Part shown: positions 15,315 to 21,870 of the stretch, in pieces
Layout of the letters: each line of letters starts with the position of its first letter
How positions within the stretch are numbered: the stretch's first letter is position 1
Source of the DNA: a virus
IMG/VR virus record: IMGVR_UViG_3300032238_000077
Location: 1 to 33,128 of that record
Direction: 5' to 3' (one strand)
Length of the DNA stretch: 33,128 nucleotides
The notes under the pieces: generated by a model
Told to the model about the DNA's origin: nothing
Database searches by the model: none
The model's input: only the letters and a program-made list of their open reading frames with translations
Program-made: the position numbers and the translations under genes

Positions 15315-15343
15315 ATATTAACATAAAATTAAGTTTTGTGTAA
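15315..15343 (-). promoter_or_regulatory. Sigma70-type promoter of the minus-strand early operon
   Basis: On the minus strand TTACAC (-35, complement of 15338-15343) and TAATAT (-10, complement of 15315-15320) are 17 bp apart. They sit about 30 bp before the first gene of the early operon, in the divergent gap facing the Cro-like gene. A product of that gene could bind here. Confidence 0.55.
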
Positions 15344-15397
15344 TGTTTTGATGAAACTGTTGTAAAATAAATAAAAATAAAACAACAAAGGTTAATT

Positions 15398-15625
15398 ATG
15401 AATTTTACGGATGATCAGATTATTGCTTTATTGGGGGGTACAAAGGAAGTTGCTAGGATGTGTAGCGTAGCACCCCCAGCAGTTACTCAATGGCGAACAA
15501 GAGGTATCCCACATGGACAAATGTTATTCTTAGCTGCTCAGATAGAAAAACAATCACATGGCTTGGTTACAAGAAAGGATTTGTTTCCTAAAAGCTACAA
15601 TATTGTTTGGCCTGAATTAGCATGA
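15398..15625 (+). CDS. Cro/YdaS-like DNA-binding regulator
   Basis: This 75-residue HTH protein (IIALLGGTKEVARMCSVAPPAVTQWRTRGIPHGQ) matches the small Cro/YdaS type: LGGTKEVARxC is the first helix pair and PPAVTQWRTRGIP the recognition helix. It is transcribed divergently from the early operon, as is usual for a lytic switch protein. No CI-like repressor gene accompanies it. It would repress one or both promoters in the gap 15285-15397. It overlaps the next gene start by four bases. Confidence 0.85.
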   Translation: MNFTDDQIIALLGGTKEVARMCSVAPPAVTQWRTRGIPHGQMLFLAAQIEKQSHGLVTRKDLFPKSYNIVWPELA

Positions 15626-16455
15626 GTCCATATAAAATCATAGAGCCAACAGTTATATCTTTTAGTGGTGGTAGGACTTCAGGGTATATGTTATGGCGAA
15701 TATTGCAAGAAAATAACGGTTTACCTGAAGATGCTATTGTAGTTTTTGCAAATACAGGCAAGGAAATGGAAGAAACCCTTGCGTTTGTTAGGGATTGTGA
15801 AGTTAATTGGAATGTGCCTATTCATTGGGTAGAATATAAGTGGAATGAAGATTCTAAATTACGGTTTAAACGTGTTAATTTTGAAACAGCTAGTAGGTTA
15901 GGTGAACCATTTATGGAAATGATCCATGAATCTACAGGTTATTTACCCAATCCTATAGCTCGTATATGTACGGTTAGCCTTAAAATACGCACCATAGACA
16001 AGTATTTAAAGTCTTTGGGATGGAAGCATAACGAAAACATGGATTGGGTAGGGATCAGAGCAGATGAGCAACGTAGGGCTGCTAAAATTGCTAGAGAGCG
16101 TACTCCACTTGTAGCGGATGGTATTACTAAGGCTCATGTAGGTGATTTTTGGAAACAACAACCTTTTGATTTAAAGTTGCCAAATAACAACGGTGTAACT
16201 ATGCACGGTAATTGTGATCTTTGTTTCTTAAAACCTGCTCATCAAATATTAAGCCTTATTCGTGAAAAACCTAGTAGAGCAGACTGGTGGATCAATGCTG
16301 AGATGTCTGTCCAGACATCCGACAAAACTTTTGGGGATGGTGGTAGATTTAGAAAAGACAGGCCATCTTATAAACAAATGAAAGATTACGCATTAAGCCA
16401 ACATGAATTATTTGATATGAATGAAGAAGCAATACCTTGCTTTTGTGGTGATTAA
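15622..16455 (+). CDS. PP-loop ATP-pyrophosphatase protein (PAPS-reductase-like)
   Basis: This 277-residue protein has the PP-loop SGGRTS at residues 15-20 (VISFSGGRTSGYML) and the second family segment VVFANTGKEMEETLAFVRDC at about 40-59. Cysteines that could hold a metal or Fe-S cluster are at ARICTVSLKIR, GNCDLCFLKPA and the C-terminal CFCGD. This pattern is typical of phage 'PAPS reductase/adenine nucleotide alpha hydrolase' proteins and of DndC-like relatives. The true reaction in phages is not known: it may be a sulphur-transfer or nucleic-acid-modification enzyme rather than a sulphate-assimilation reductase. The structured RNA lies directly downstream. Confidence 0.85.
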   Translation: MSPYKIIEPTVISFSGGRTSGYMLWRILQENNGLPEDAIVVFANTGKEMEETLAFVRDCEVNWNVPIHWVEYKWNEDSKLRFKRVNFETASRLGEPFMEMIHESTGYLPNPIARICTVSLKIRTIDKYLKSLGWKHNENMDWVGIRADEQRRAAKIARERTPLVADGITKAHVGDFWKQQPFDLKLPNNNGVTMHGNCDLCFLKPAHQILSLIREKPSRADWWINAEMSVQTSDKTFGDGGRFRKDRPSYKQMKDYALSQHELFDMNEEAIPCFCGD

Positions 16456-16480
16456 GATTTAAAGTATTATTTAGTTTTAG

Positions 16481-16665
16481 GTCGTAAATTGGTCGGGTAA
16501 CGACAGCGATTACGATACAAGCGGACTGTGGGACAGTAGATGTAATACCGCATAAATAGGTGGCGAAGATAGTGCCTATTCTACGAAAGACTGTCGGGTG
16601 ACGAGGCTCCGAAGGAAAAGCACGTTTGAAGGCAACCTAGGATGGCTAGGTGTCTTTCACCAAAG
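16481..16665 (+). ncRNA. Candidate structured non-coding RNA, family not identified
   Basis: The 260-base gap after the PP-loop gene has no ORF with an RBS but is dense in helices. They are TCGTAA/TTACGA (16482-87 with 16510-15), enclosing GTCG-GGTAA-CGAC (16492-16504); GCGG/CCGC (16521-24 with 16548-51), enclosing ACTGT-GGG-ACAGT; AATAGG/CCTATT (16555-60 with 16575-80); GAAAGAC/GTCTTTC (16585-91 with 16652-58); and ACCTAG-GATGG-CTAGGT (16635-16651). An alternative CGACAG/CTGTCG helix (16501-06 with 16591-96) would form a pseudoknot. A TATTAT at 16465-16470 could be a -10 box. I could not match it to a known family. Confidence 0.6.
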
Positions 16666-16715
16666 GAAAATATAGATTTTATATATAGTATTTAAGTATA
16701 AGAAGGTGTATCTTA

Positions 16716-16892
16716 ATGGATACTTATAGTGAAGATTGGAGAAGAATCTGTGAAGCTACTTCAACACTAAAGACAGAAAAACAACAAAGAATTAAATATT
16801 TAAACTTAGTAGAAAAACATCGTGGTACAGTTGCAAGACAAGAATTAGAAGCAGAGATTCTTAAACAATGGAAAATTCTAAAGGGAAAATAG
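16716..16892 (+). CDS. 58-residue conserved phage protein (DUF7696-like)
   Basis: ATG at 16716, with AGAAGG about ten bases upstream, opens a frame to TAG at 16890-16892. The product (MDTYSEDWRRICEATSTLKT; IKYLNLVEKHRGTVARQELE; KQW) follows a pattern I recall from small phage proteins of the DUF7696 kind: W...CEAR, L..PF..R..FL..VE..RG, L......W. It is a small helical protein of unknown role. It lies directly after the structured RNA and may share its transcript. Confidence 0.75.
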   Translation: MDTYSEDWRRICEATSTLKTEKQQRIKYLNLVEKHRGTVARQELEAEILKQWKILKGK

Positions 16893-16895
16893 AAT

Positions 16896-17039
16896 ATGTC
16901 ATCTTATTTAATATGGTTTATAGGTATAGTCTATCTATACGTTGCAATAGAGCAAATCTTAAAAGGTAATGTAGCACTAGGTGTGTCATTTGTAGGTTAT
17001 TTTATAGGTAACATAGGACTAGGACTGGTGGCTAAATGA
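16896..17039 (+). CDS. 47-residue membrane protein with two hydrophobic segments
   Basis: ATG at 16896 follows the previous stop by three bases and the frame ends at TGA 17037-17039, overlapping the next ATG (ATGA). The product (MSSYLIWFIGIVYLYVAIEQ; then NVALGVSFVGYFIGNIGLGLV) has two likely membrane helices joined by a short polar turn (QILKGN). No function known. Confidence 0.7.
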   Translation: MSSYLIWFIGIVYLYVAIEQILKGNVALGVSFVGYFIGNIGLGLVAK

Positions 17040-17359
17040 TAAATCCTAATGATGAAATACAACATATAGTTGATCTTATTGATGACTATGCTGATGCCGA
17101 TGCTAATCTTGCATGGTTAGACAGCTATAAATCAGCTTTAAAAGCCTTAAAGATGAAAGAAAGCCCTAGTCCATCTATTGCAGGCAAAGAAATGGATGCG
17201 TTAGCTTCTGATGATTATATGCAATACTGCCATGATTTGAATGAGGCCAAAAGAAAGCATACATCATTAAAACTTACTATTGAAACTGCTAAAATGAAAG
17301 TTGAAGTCTGGCGCACAGAACAAGCCACCAATAGACAAATAGAAAAAATAACACGTTGA
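17036..17359 (+). CDS. Hypothetical coiled-coil protein upstream of the Ref-like nuclease
   Basis: This 107-residue helical protein has a central ALKALKMKESPSPSIAGKEM segment and a C-terminal helix ending LKLTIETAKMKVEVWRTEQATNRQIE. The 'KMKES...K..DALAS..Y' and 'EVWRT..A..R' parts recur in small phage proteins placed next to recombination nucleases. The stop TGA overlaps the TTG start of the HNH gene. It probably acts with that nuclease, but this is context only. Confidence 0.75.
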   Translation: MINPNDEIQHIVDLIDDYADADANLAWLDSYKSALKALKMKESPSPSIAGKEMDALASDDYMQYCHDLNEAKRKHTSLKLTIETAKMKVEVWRTEQATNRQIEKITR

Positions 17360-17634
17360 CTAAAGCGGAGAAAGAACATTATGGCAAAGTGGCCCGACTC
17401 GGATGTATTCTGTGTAAATCCGTACTTGGGTACGATGATACACCATGTGAAATCCATCATATCAGACGGTATGGAGGAAAAAGAAGCCTCGCGCCAGTTA
17501 TCGGGTTATGCCCTGAACACCACAGGGGAGATACTGGTATTCACACACTTGGAAAGCAATTCGAAGCTCGCTATGGAGTTGACGAGCAAGCCTTACTCGA
17601 TAAAACTTTAGAATTATTAGGTATTGATAGCTAA
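17356..17634 (+). CDS. Ref-like HNH nuclease (recombination-associated), TTG start
   Basis: This 92-residue protein starts with TTG overlapping the previous TGA (TTGA); no ATG is available in frame before the conserved part. It has the RLGCILC cysteine pair (about res. 17-20), CEIHHIRRYGGKRS, then GLCPEHHRGDTGIHTLG. This is the zinc-binding and HNH-type pattern of the phage Ref/RecA-dependent nuclease relatives. P1 Ref cuts DNA at RecA-made D-loops; whether this short version does so is unproven. Confidence 0.85.
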   Translation: MTKAEKEHYGKVARLGCILCKSVLGYDDTPCEIHHIRRYGGKRSLAPVIGLCPEHHRGDTGIHTLGKQFEARYGVDEQALLDKTLELLGIDS

Positions 17635-17658
17635 CAACTTAGCAGAATTAGCAAGTTT

Positions 17659-17997
17659 TCAGAGTTCTAAAGGATCAAAACCAAATTCATCAGCTACTTG
17701 TTTAGCGTAACGTCTAAAGACTGCATCGTGTTGATCCCATTTTTTGGTCTTGTATCTTTTTAAATGGATAAGTTCATGAGCAAGTGTTTTTAATATTGTC
17801 TCAAAAAAACAACACTTAGCTTTAGATATGGTAATAATGTGAATATCGTCATCAAACACATACGTTCCGTAGGAATCTTGTTCTTCAGTTACAACAAAGT
17901 TAATACAAGCTGTATTAGGTAAATTCCAATTTTTAAAAGGCTTCATCTGACATAACATCAGATACATAGCTTCTAAAGTTCTTGGAGAAGGTGTCAT
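17659..17997 (-). CDS. SprT-like zinc metalloprotease
   Basis: This 112-residue protein has the HELIH zinc motif at residues 74-78 (LAHELIHLKRYKTKKWDQH), with His90 as probable third ligand, and the EDSYGTY strand before it. This fits the SprT-like domain (Spartan/YgjD-neighbour type), shortened to the catalytic core. SprT-like proteases act on DNA-protein crosslinks in eukaryotes; the role in phages is unknown. It overlaps the metallophosphoesterase stop by four bases, so the two are one operon on the minus strand. Confidence 0.85.
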   Translation of the reverse strand: MTPSPRTLEAMYLMLCQMKPFKNWNLPNTACINFVVTEEQDSYGTYVFDDDIHIITISKAKCCFFETILKTLAHELIHLKRYKTKKWDQHDAVFRRYAKQVADEFGFDPLEL

Positions 17998-18998
17998 ACA
18001 CCATACACCTTTCCTCTAAATTCAATTGTATGTTCGTTCTCATCGTGTACTTGGAACAATTCAGGCATTAACAAACGACCTTTATGGAATGTCAACATAC
18101 AGAATCCTGATCTCCAGTCCACAGGGGAATCTTCACAGTAATCTATAAACTGCGTTCCTTTGGGGTGGGCTAATGTACCTGTTTGCACTCCATAGAATGT
18201 TTTTTGATAACCTGTAAGTGGCTGGACTGCTAAGACATGAGTATGGCCTGTAACAATATTAGCTCCCAAAGCAGCTTTAACGTTATTATAGCCAGCATAA
18301 GCTCCACCTTTTAATCTATGTTTAATAATAGTTTCATCATTTAACCAATAAGACCAACAGGGTTTCCAGGCTGGAAGATGGTCTTTAAGACTAAATCCTT
18401 TAATGTTTTGGTATTGGGGTACTTGTGCCGAGAGAAACGATTCGAAGCGAGAGTCATGATTGCCAAACGTATGTATTAAATTTTGTTTAAATTTAGACGC
18501 TGCTTCAATTTCACTCATGTAATGCGTTACTGCTTCAAGTTCTTCTAATATTGAAGGTGCATCTTGAAACATAATACGAGGATGTCGGCTAATAGTAGAG
18601 CCGTCAAATATATCCCCATTGGCAATTACAATTTCAGGTTTATATTCTTTAATAGCTTCTAAGAGGGCTAAGTATGCTGTTGTTTCTGTATCAGGGTAAA
18701 AGTGAGCATCGCTAAATACTATGACTCGACCATTTTCTATTGTTGAACCTCGTCTTACATTGGTTCTTGTCTCATCTAATTTAGCTTGAAGTTTTGCTTT
18801 TTCTTGTTCAGGCTTAAATTCATATCGGTAAGTGGGATTTACGGCTTCTAAACTTATATTATATTTTTTCTCTAGTGATCTACGTCTTTTATAAATAGTT
18901 GTAAGATCATTCCCAATAACTTTAGCTAATTTTGATGGTGACTTATATTCATGCCATAATTGTATAAAATATTCGTCCGTAATCTTGGGTGCAGGCAT
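17994..18998 (-). CDS. Calcineurin-like metallophosphoesterase with N-terminal HTH-like region
   Basis: In this 334-residue protein residues 8-50 form an HTH-like region (QLWHEYKSPSKLAKVIGNDL). The metallophosphoesterase motifs follow in order: SDAH (Asp97, His99), ANGDIFDG near 127, GNHDS near 180 and GHTHV near 253. Such proteins are common in phages and some act as nucleases or phosphatases; the substrate is not evident here. It is transcribed from the promoter at 19023-19050 and precedes the SprT-like gene. Confidence 0.88.
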   Translation of the reverse strand: MPAPKITDEYFIQLWHEYKSPSKLAKVIGNDLTTIYKRRRSLEKKYNISLEAVNPTYRYEFKPEQEKAKLQAKLDETRTNVRRGSTIENGRVIVFSDAHFYPDTETTAYLALLEAIKEYKPEIVIANGDIFDGSTISRHPRIMFQDAPSILEELEAVTHYMSEIEAASKFKQNLIHTFGNHDSRFESFLSAQVPQYQNIKGFSLKDHLPAWKPCWSYWLNDETIIKHRLKGGAYAGYNNVKAALGANIVTGHTHVLAVQPLTGYQKTFYGVQTGTLAHPKGTQFIDYCEDSPVDWRSGFCMLTFHKGRLLMPELFQVHDENEHTIEFRGKVYGV

Positions 18999-19022
18999 AC
19001 AATCCCTTAGAGAGTTTAATAC

Positions 19023-19050
19023 TTTATAACATAATTATATTAAAATACAA
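19023..19050 (-). promoter_or_regulatory. Promoter of the metallophosphoesterase-protease operon
   Basis: On the minus strand TTGTAT (complement of 19045-19050) and TATAAA (complement of 19023-19028) are 16 bp apart, just upstream of ATG 18998. The -35 box overlaps the first base of the divergent VRR-NUC start codon, so the two genes share a very short control region. Confidence 0.45.
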
Positions 19051-19340
19051 TGGTTTATGCAAAACGAGTGGATTTAAACCACACAGAGATAGTAAAAACA
19101 CTACGTTCTTTGGGCGCAGGTGTTGTAGATATGTCACGAGTTGGTCAAGGATTTCCTGATTTATTAATACATTTTCAGAATCAAAGCGTATTAGTTGAAG
19201 TAAAATCAGGTGAGGGTAAGAAATTTACACAAGCTCAATTAAAATTTATTAGTAACTGGCAAGGCCCAGCAATTGTCAGGATTAATGATGTTGAGGGTGC
19301 AATACGTTTAATGAATATATTAAGGGGTAATAATGATTGA
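19050..19340 (+). CDS. VRR-NUC domain nuclease (PD-(D/E)XK)
   Basis: This 96-residue protein shows the VRR-NUC pattern: HTEIVKTLRSLGAGVVDMS, GFPDLL with Asp37, then VLVEVKSGEGKKFTQAQLKF with Glu50-x-Lys52, and a short C-terminal helix. Such stand-alone domains cut branched or Holliday junction DNA in related phages. It opens the late/packaging block. No ribosome-binding site precedes the ATG; AT-rich -10-like sequence (TATATT, TAAAAT) lies within 15 bases, so the mRNA may be leaderless. Confidence 0.87.
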   Translation: MVYAKRVDLNHTEIVKTLRSLGAGVVDMSRVGQGFPDLLIHFQNQSVLVEVKSGEGKKFTQAQLKFISNWQGPAIVRINDVEGAIRLMNILRGNND

Positions 19341-19524
19341 TATTCAAGATGATCAGACTTTAGTAGAAAAGATTATGGCGCATTTTGGTTGGTATAAATG
19401 CAAAATGGTAGAATTCCCTGCCACTAGAATAGAAACCAATCTTATTATAGAAGTTCCTGAAGCACCAGAATCCCCAATACCTGTTAAAAAACCTGCACCA
19501 AGAACTAGGAAAGTAGTAAAATAG
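19333..19524 (+). CDS. 63-residue hypothetical protein
   Basis: This protein (MIDIQDDQTLVEKIMAHFGW; IETNLIIEVPEAPESP) has a Pro/Lys-rich end (KKPAPRTRKVVK). It overlaps the VRR-NUC gene by eight bases and lies three bases before the next gene. No family recognised; the basic tail could bind nucleic acid. Confidence 0.65.
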   Translation: MIDIQDDQTLVEKIMAHFGWYKCKMVEFPATRIETNLIIEVPEAPESPIPVKKPAPRTRKVVK

Positions 19525-19527
19525 ATT

Positions 19528-19890
19528 ATGGAAAAGAATATGGCCTTGTTTTTAGCTACCCTGTTACATTCAGGGACTAATACCCATTTTATGCACTGGG
19601 CGACTAAGTCATATGCTCAACACAAAACACTTGGTAAATTTTATGAAAATATTATCGAACTTACTGACACTCTCGCAGAGGCTTACTTCGGATGTTATGG
19701 GCAAATTACTAATTTTCCTGATTCTTATCATCTGCCTAAAGGTACACCAATTAGTTACATAGAGTCACTACAACGCTTTGTTAAAGACGCAAGAAAAGAC
19801 TTGCCTACTGAATCCGAAATTGTGCAGTTAATAGATAACATTGCACAGGAAATTGACACAACAATCTATCTACTTAAATTCAAGGGTTGA
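19528..19890 (+). CDS. DUF5856-like all-alpha protein
   Basis: This 120-residue helical protein (ALFLATLLHSGTNTHFMHWA; KFYENIIELTDTLAEAYFGC) matches a family known from T4-like and other phages and annotated DUF5856, with a four-helix, ferritin/Dps-like look. His and Glu residues in the first helices could bind metal. Role unknown. The start could also be ATG 19540 (MALFLATLLHSG). Confidence 0.8.
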   Translation: MEKNMALFLATLLHSGTNTHFMHWATKSYAQHKTLGKFYENIIELTDTLAEAYFGCYGQITNFPDSYHLPKGTPISYIESLQRFVKDARKDLPTESEIVQLIDNIAQEIDTTIYLLKFKG

Positions 19891-19891
19891 T

Positions 19892-20092
19892 ATGCCATTA
19901 GACAAGTCAGGTACAGAAGAATCAGTCGGCAAGAACATTAAGACCCTTAAAAAAGAGGGTTATAAGGGTAAACAGGCTACTGCTATCGCCTTAAATGTTG
20001 AACGTGATAATGCTAAAGGCGCAAGAAAATCCATGCTTGAAGAAGCGTATGGTCGTTTTATTGGCAGAAAAGAAGATGACTCGCAGGGATGA
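19892..20092 (+). CDS. 66-residue small phage protein of the packaging-region type
   Basis: The start is set at ATG 19892 (MPLDKSGTEESVGKNIKTLKK), with AAGGG seven bases upstream; the frame is open further 5' but only inside the previous gene. The MPL.KSG start, the G.....KQATAIALN segment and a basic C-terminus match a family of small proteins that commonly sit just before terminase genes. Probably nucleic-acid associated; function unknown. Confidence 0.75.
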   Translation: MPLDKSGTEESVGKNIKTLKKEGYKGKQATAIALNVERDNAKGARKSMLEEAYGRFIGRKEDDSQG

Positions 20093-20342
20093 TATTCGTG
20101 CTGCAGTAGAAAAGCATGATAAGCCTATCCCAAAGACTACAGTAGGTAAGGGTAAGAACTATCTTCCTACCGAACAGGGTGCAGGAATGACGGCTAAGGG
20201 TCGGGCAGCATACAACGCAAAGAACGGAAGTAATTTACAAGCCCCACAAGCATCAGGTTCAAGACACGATAGTTTCTGTGCAAGATCAAGTGGATGGAAT
20301 GGTGAACGTGGTAAGGCAGCTAGAGCAAGGTGGAAATGCTAA
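20076..20342 (+). CDS. 88-residue DUF6321-like basic protein
   Basis: The start is placed at ATG 20076 (MTRRDDIRAAVEKHDK), just after the region shared with the preceding gene. The protein has the pattern PKTTVGKGKNYLPTEQGAGM, TAKGRAAYNAKNGSNLQAP, SFCARSSGW and RARWKC, which I recall from the DUF6321 family of tailed phages, where it also lies near terminase genes. It is strongly basic with two cysteines. It ends in a TAATG overlap. Confidence 0.8.
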   Translation: MTRRDDIRAAVEKHDKPIPKTTVGKGKNYLPTEQGAGMTAKGRAAYNAKNGSNLQAPQASGSRHDSFCARSSGWNGERGKAARARWKC

Positions 20343-20521
20343 TGAAGAACGGACTCTATTCTAATATTCACAAAAAACAGGCTAGGATAGCTGCTGGATC
20401 AGGTGAAAAGATGAACAAGGTTGGAAGCAAGAACGCTCCAACTGCTAAAAACTTTAAAGAATCTGCTAAGACTGCTAAACCACGCAGACAAATGATTTCA
20501 GACGCTATGAAGGATATGTAA
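20342..20521 (+). CDS. 59-residue basic small protein
   Basis: The start is set at ATG 20342, overlapping the previous TAA (TAATG). The product (MKNGLYSNIHKKQARIAAGS; KVGSKNAPTAKNFKESAKTA) matches small basic proteins widely encoded beside the previous family (LY.NIH.K..RI..GSGE.M...G..G.PT...F..A). Function unknown; probably DNA- or RNA-binding by charge. Confidence 0.75.
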   Translation: MKNGLYSNIHKKQARIAAGSGEKMNKVGSKNAPTAKNFKESAKTAKPRRQMISDAMKDM

Positions 20522-20688
20522 TGGTTAAGATGATTCCCCCAACCCCAATGAGTAGGACTTACAAAAAAGAAGATGCAATGTTAAGACCTCACGTTGAATC
20601 TACACTTGAAAAGCAACAAAGACTACGTTTAGAACGTAGAGCTGCTATTGCTAACAAACTTAAAGACTTGGATAAAGAGGTCAAGTAA
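20521..20688 (+). CDS. 55-residue hypothetical protein
   Basis: ATG at 20521 overlaps the previous stop (TAATG), and the TAA at 20686-20688 overlaps the next ATG. The product starts MVKMIPPTPMSRTYKKEDAM and continues as a charged helix (LEKQQRLRLERRAAIANKLK). The overlaps on both sides make it credible despite its size. Confidence 0.65.
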   Translation: MVKMIPPTPMSRTYKKEDAMLRPHVESTLEKQQRLRLERRAAIANKLKDLDKEVK

Positions 20689-21830
20689 TGGCCTACCCTG
20701 AATACGATCCTAATGAACCGTCTTTAGGGCAAACATTTGCAGACTTGTTGCGTGGTATGTCTAAGAAACAGTCGTACCAAGAACTAGGTCAGGGTATTAG
20801 AAACGTAGCTAAAGTTACTCCTAGCGTAGTAGAGTCATTAGGTCGAGGCGCATTAGTTCAATTACCTGCCTTTGCTGGCGATACAAGTCAATTTGCTAGA
20901 CAGTTTATACCTGAGACTATGCAAAACACATTTGGTAACAGAACAGCACCAACTTCTGAAGAACTACTTGCTAAAATACCTAGAATTAACCCTGACTATC
21001 AGGGCAGTCAACAACATGAAATGGTTGGTGGATTAGTTAGCCCAGCTATTGCTTCTATATTAAGAACTGGAGCTAAAGTTACTAAAGGTTTAAAGGGTGG
21101 TTTAAGTATTGAAAATGTAGATTCTATGAAAATAGCTCAACAAAACGCAGCTTTACCTTATAGTGAAGGTGGGTTAAATTTACCATCTAACAACACCCCT
21201 ATGCAAAGAGCAAGAGCTATGGGTTTTGAAACTGCACCATCTAAAGAAATTTATCATGGAACAAAAGAAGAATTATTGGGTAACATTGATCCAAGAAAAT
21301 CTGATTTAGCATTTCATGCAGGAACATTAGAACAAGCTCAGGAAAGATTAAAAACATTTGGTAAAAATGGTGTTAATTATCCTGAAGGGTCAAATATCGT
21401 TCCCTTATTAAAAAGTAAATATGCTGATTTTTTAAATCTTAAAGATGAAGGTAGTTTCCATACTACTGAGATGTTTGATCAACTAAAGAAAAACAAAAAT
21501 CTTGATCAAGGTGCTATTAGAAAATTAGAGCAAAAATTTTTAAAAGACGAAAGACCGTATTCAAATGAAATAATGAATGAATATAACGATGTATTAAGAA
21601 ATTTAATTACCCAACAAGGCTATAAAGGCATTAAATATTTAAATAATACTGAAGGTGAAGGTATGTCTTATGGAATTATTGATCCTACAGTTATAAGAAG
21701 TAGGTTTGCAGCATTTGATCCTAAAAGAGCATCAGAGGCAAACATACTAGCAGGTGGCCTTGCAATACCTACAAGTGGAATAACTATTAAAGAACAATTA
21801 GAAGAACAGTTTAATAAAATCAAGAAATAG
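20688..21830 (+). CDS. ADP-ribosyltransferase-like protein with virion-type N-terminus
   Basis: In this 380-residue protein residues 1-150 resemble ejected or polyvalent phage proteins (Gly/Ala-rich, VESLGRGALVQLPAFAGDTS). Residues about 185-365 look like an ART-type domain. It starts IYHGTKEEL, continues DLAFHAGTLEQAQERL, then VPLLKSKYADFLNLKDEGSF, and ends GYKGIKYLNNTEGEGMSYGI, then IDPTVIRSRFAAFDPKRA. The YHGT start and EGEGMSYGIIDP end are the usual marks of the phage ART-like toxin/transferase family; the conserved acidic and tyrosine residues need alignment to assign. It lies before the terminase genes. Host-target modification is inferred. Confidence 0.75.
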   Translation: MAYPEYDPNEPSLGQTFADLLRGMSKKQSYQELGQGIRNVAKVTPSVVESLGRGALVQLPAFAGDTSQFARQFIPETMQNTFGNRTAPTSEELLAKIPRINPDYQGSQQHEMVGGLVSPAIASILRTGAKVTKGLKGGLSIENVDSMKIAQQNAALPYSEGGLNLPSNNTPMQRARAMGFETAPSKEIYHGTKEELLGNIDPRKSDLAFHAGTLEQAQERLKTFGKNGVNYPEGSNIVPLLKSKYADFLNLKDEGSFHTTEMFDQLKKNKNLDQGAIRKLEQKFLKDERPYSNEIMNEYNDVLRNLITQQGYKGIKYLNNTEGEGMSYGIIDPTVIRSRFAAFDPKRASEANILAGGLAIPTSGITIKEQLEEQFNKIKK

Positions 21831-21870
21831 GTTAGAATTAATATATCTTAACTAATACCTTAGAACAGAT

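Noticed and set aside
16541-16556. TAATACCGCATAA, identical to a conserved 16S rRNA segment, after a hairpin as in 16S helix 8
   Set aside because: A 13-base match between a 33-kb sequence and a 1.5-kb gene on either strand is expected about once by chance (33,000 x 1,500 x 2 / 4^13, roughly 1.5), and no further 16S similarity surrounds it.
16585-16662. A complete tRNA gene in the unknown RNA
   Set aside because: There is an acceptor-like helix and ACCA, but no T-loop consensus, no D-loop GG context and no 5-bp anticodon stem with a 7-nt loop.
17635-17658. Terminator between the convergent Ref-like and SprT-like genes
   Set aside because: Only a 5-bp AT stem (AACTT/AAGTT) with a short T-run is present, too weak to call.
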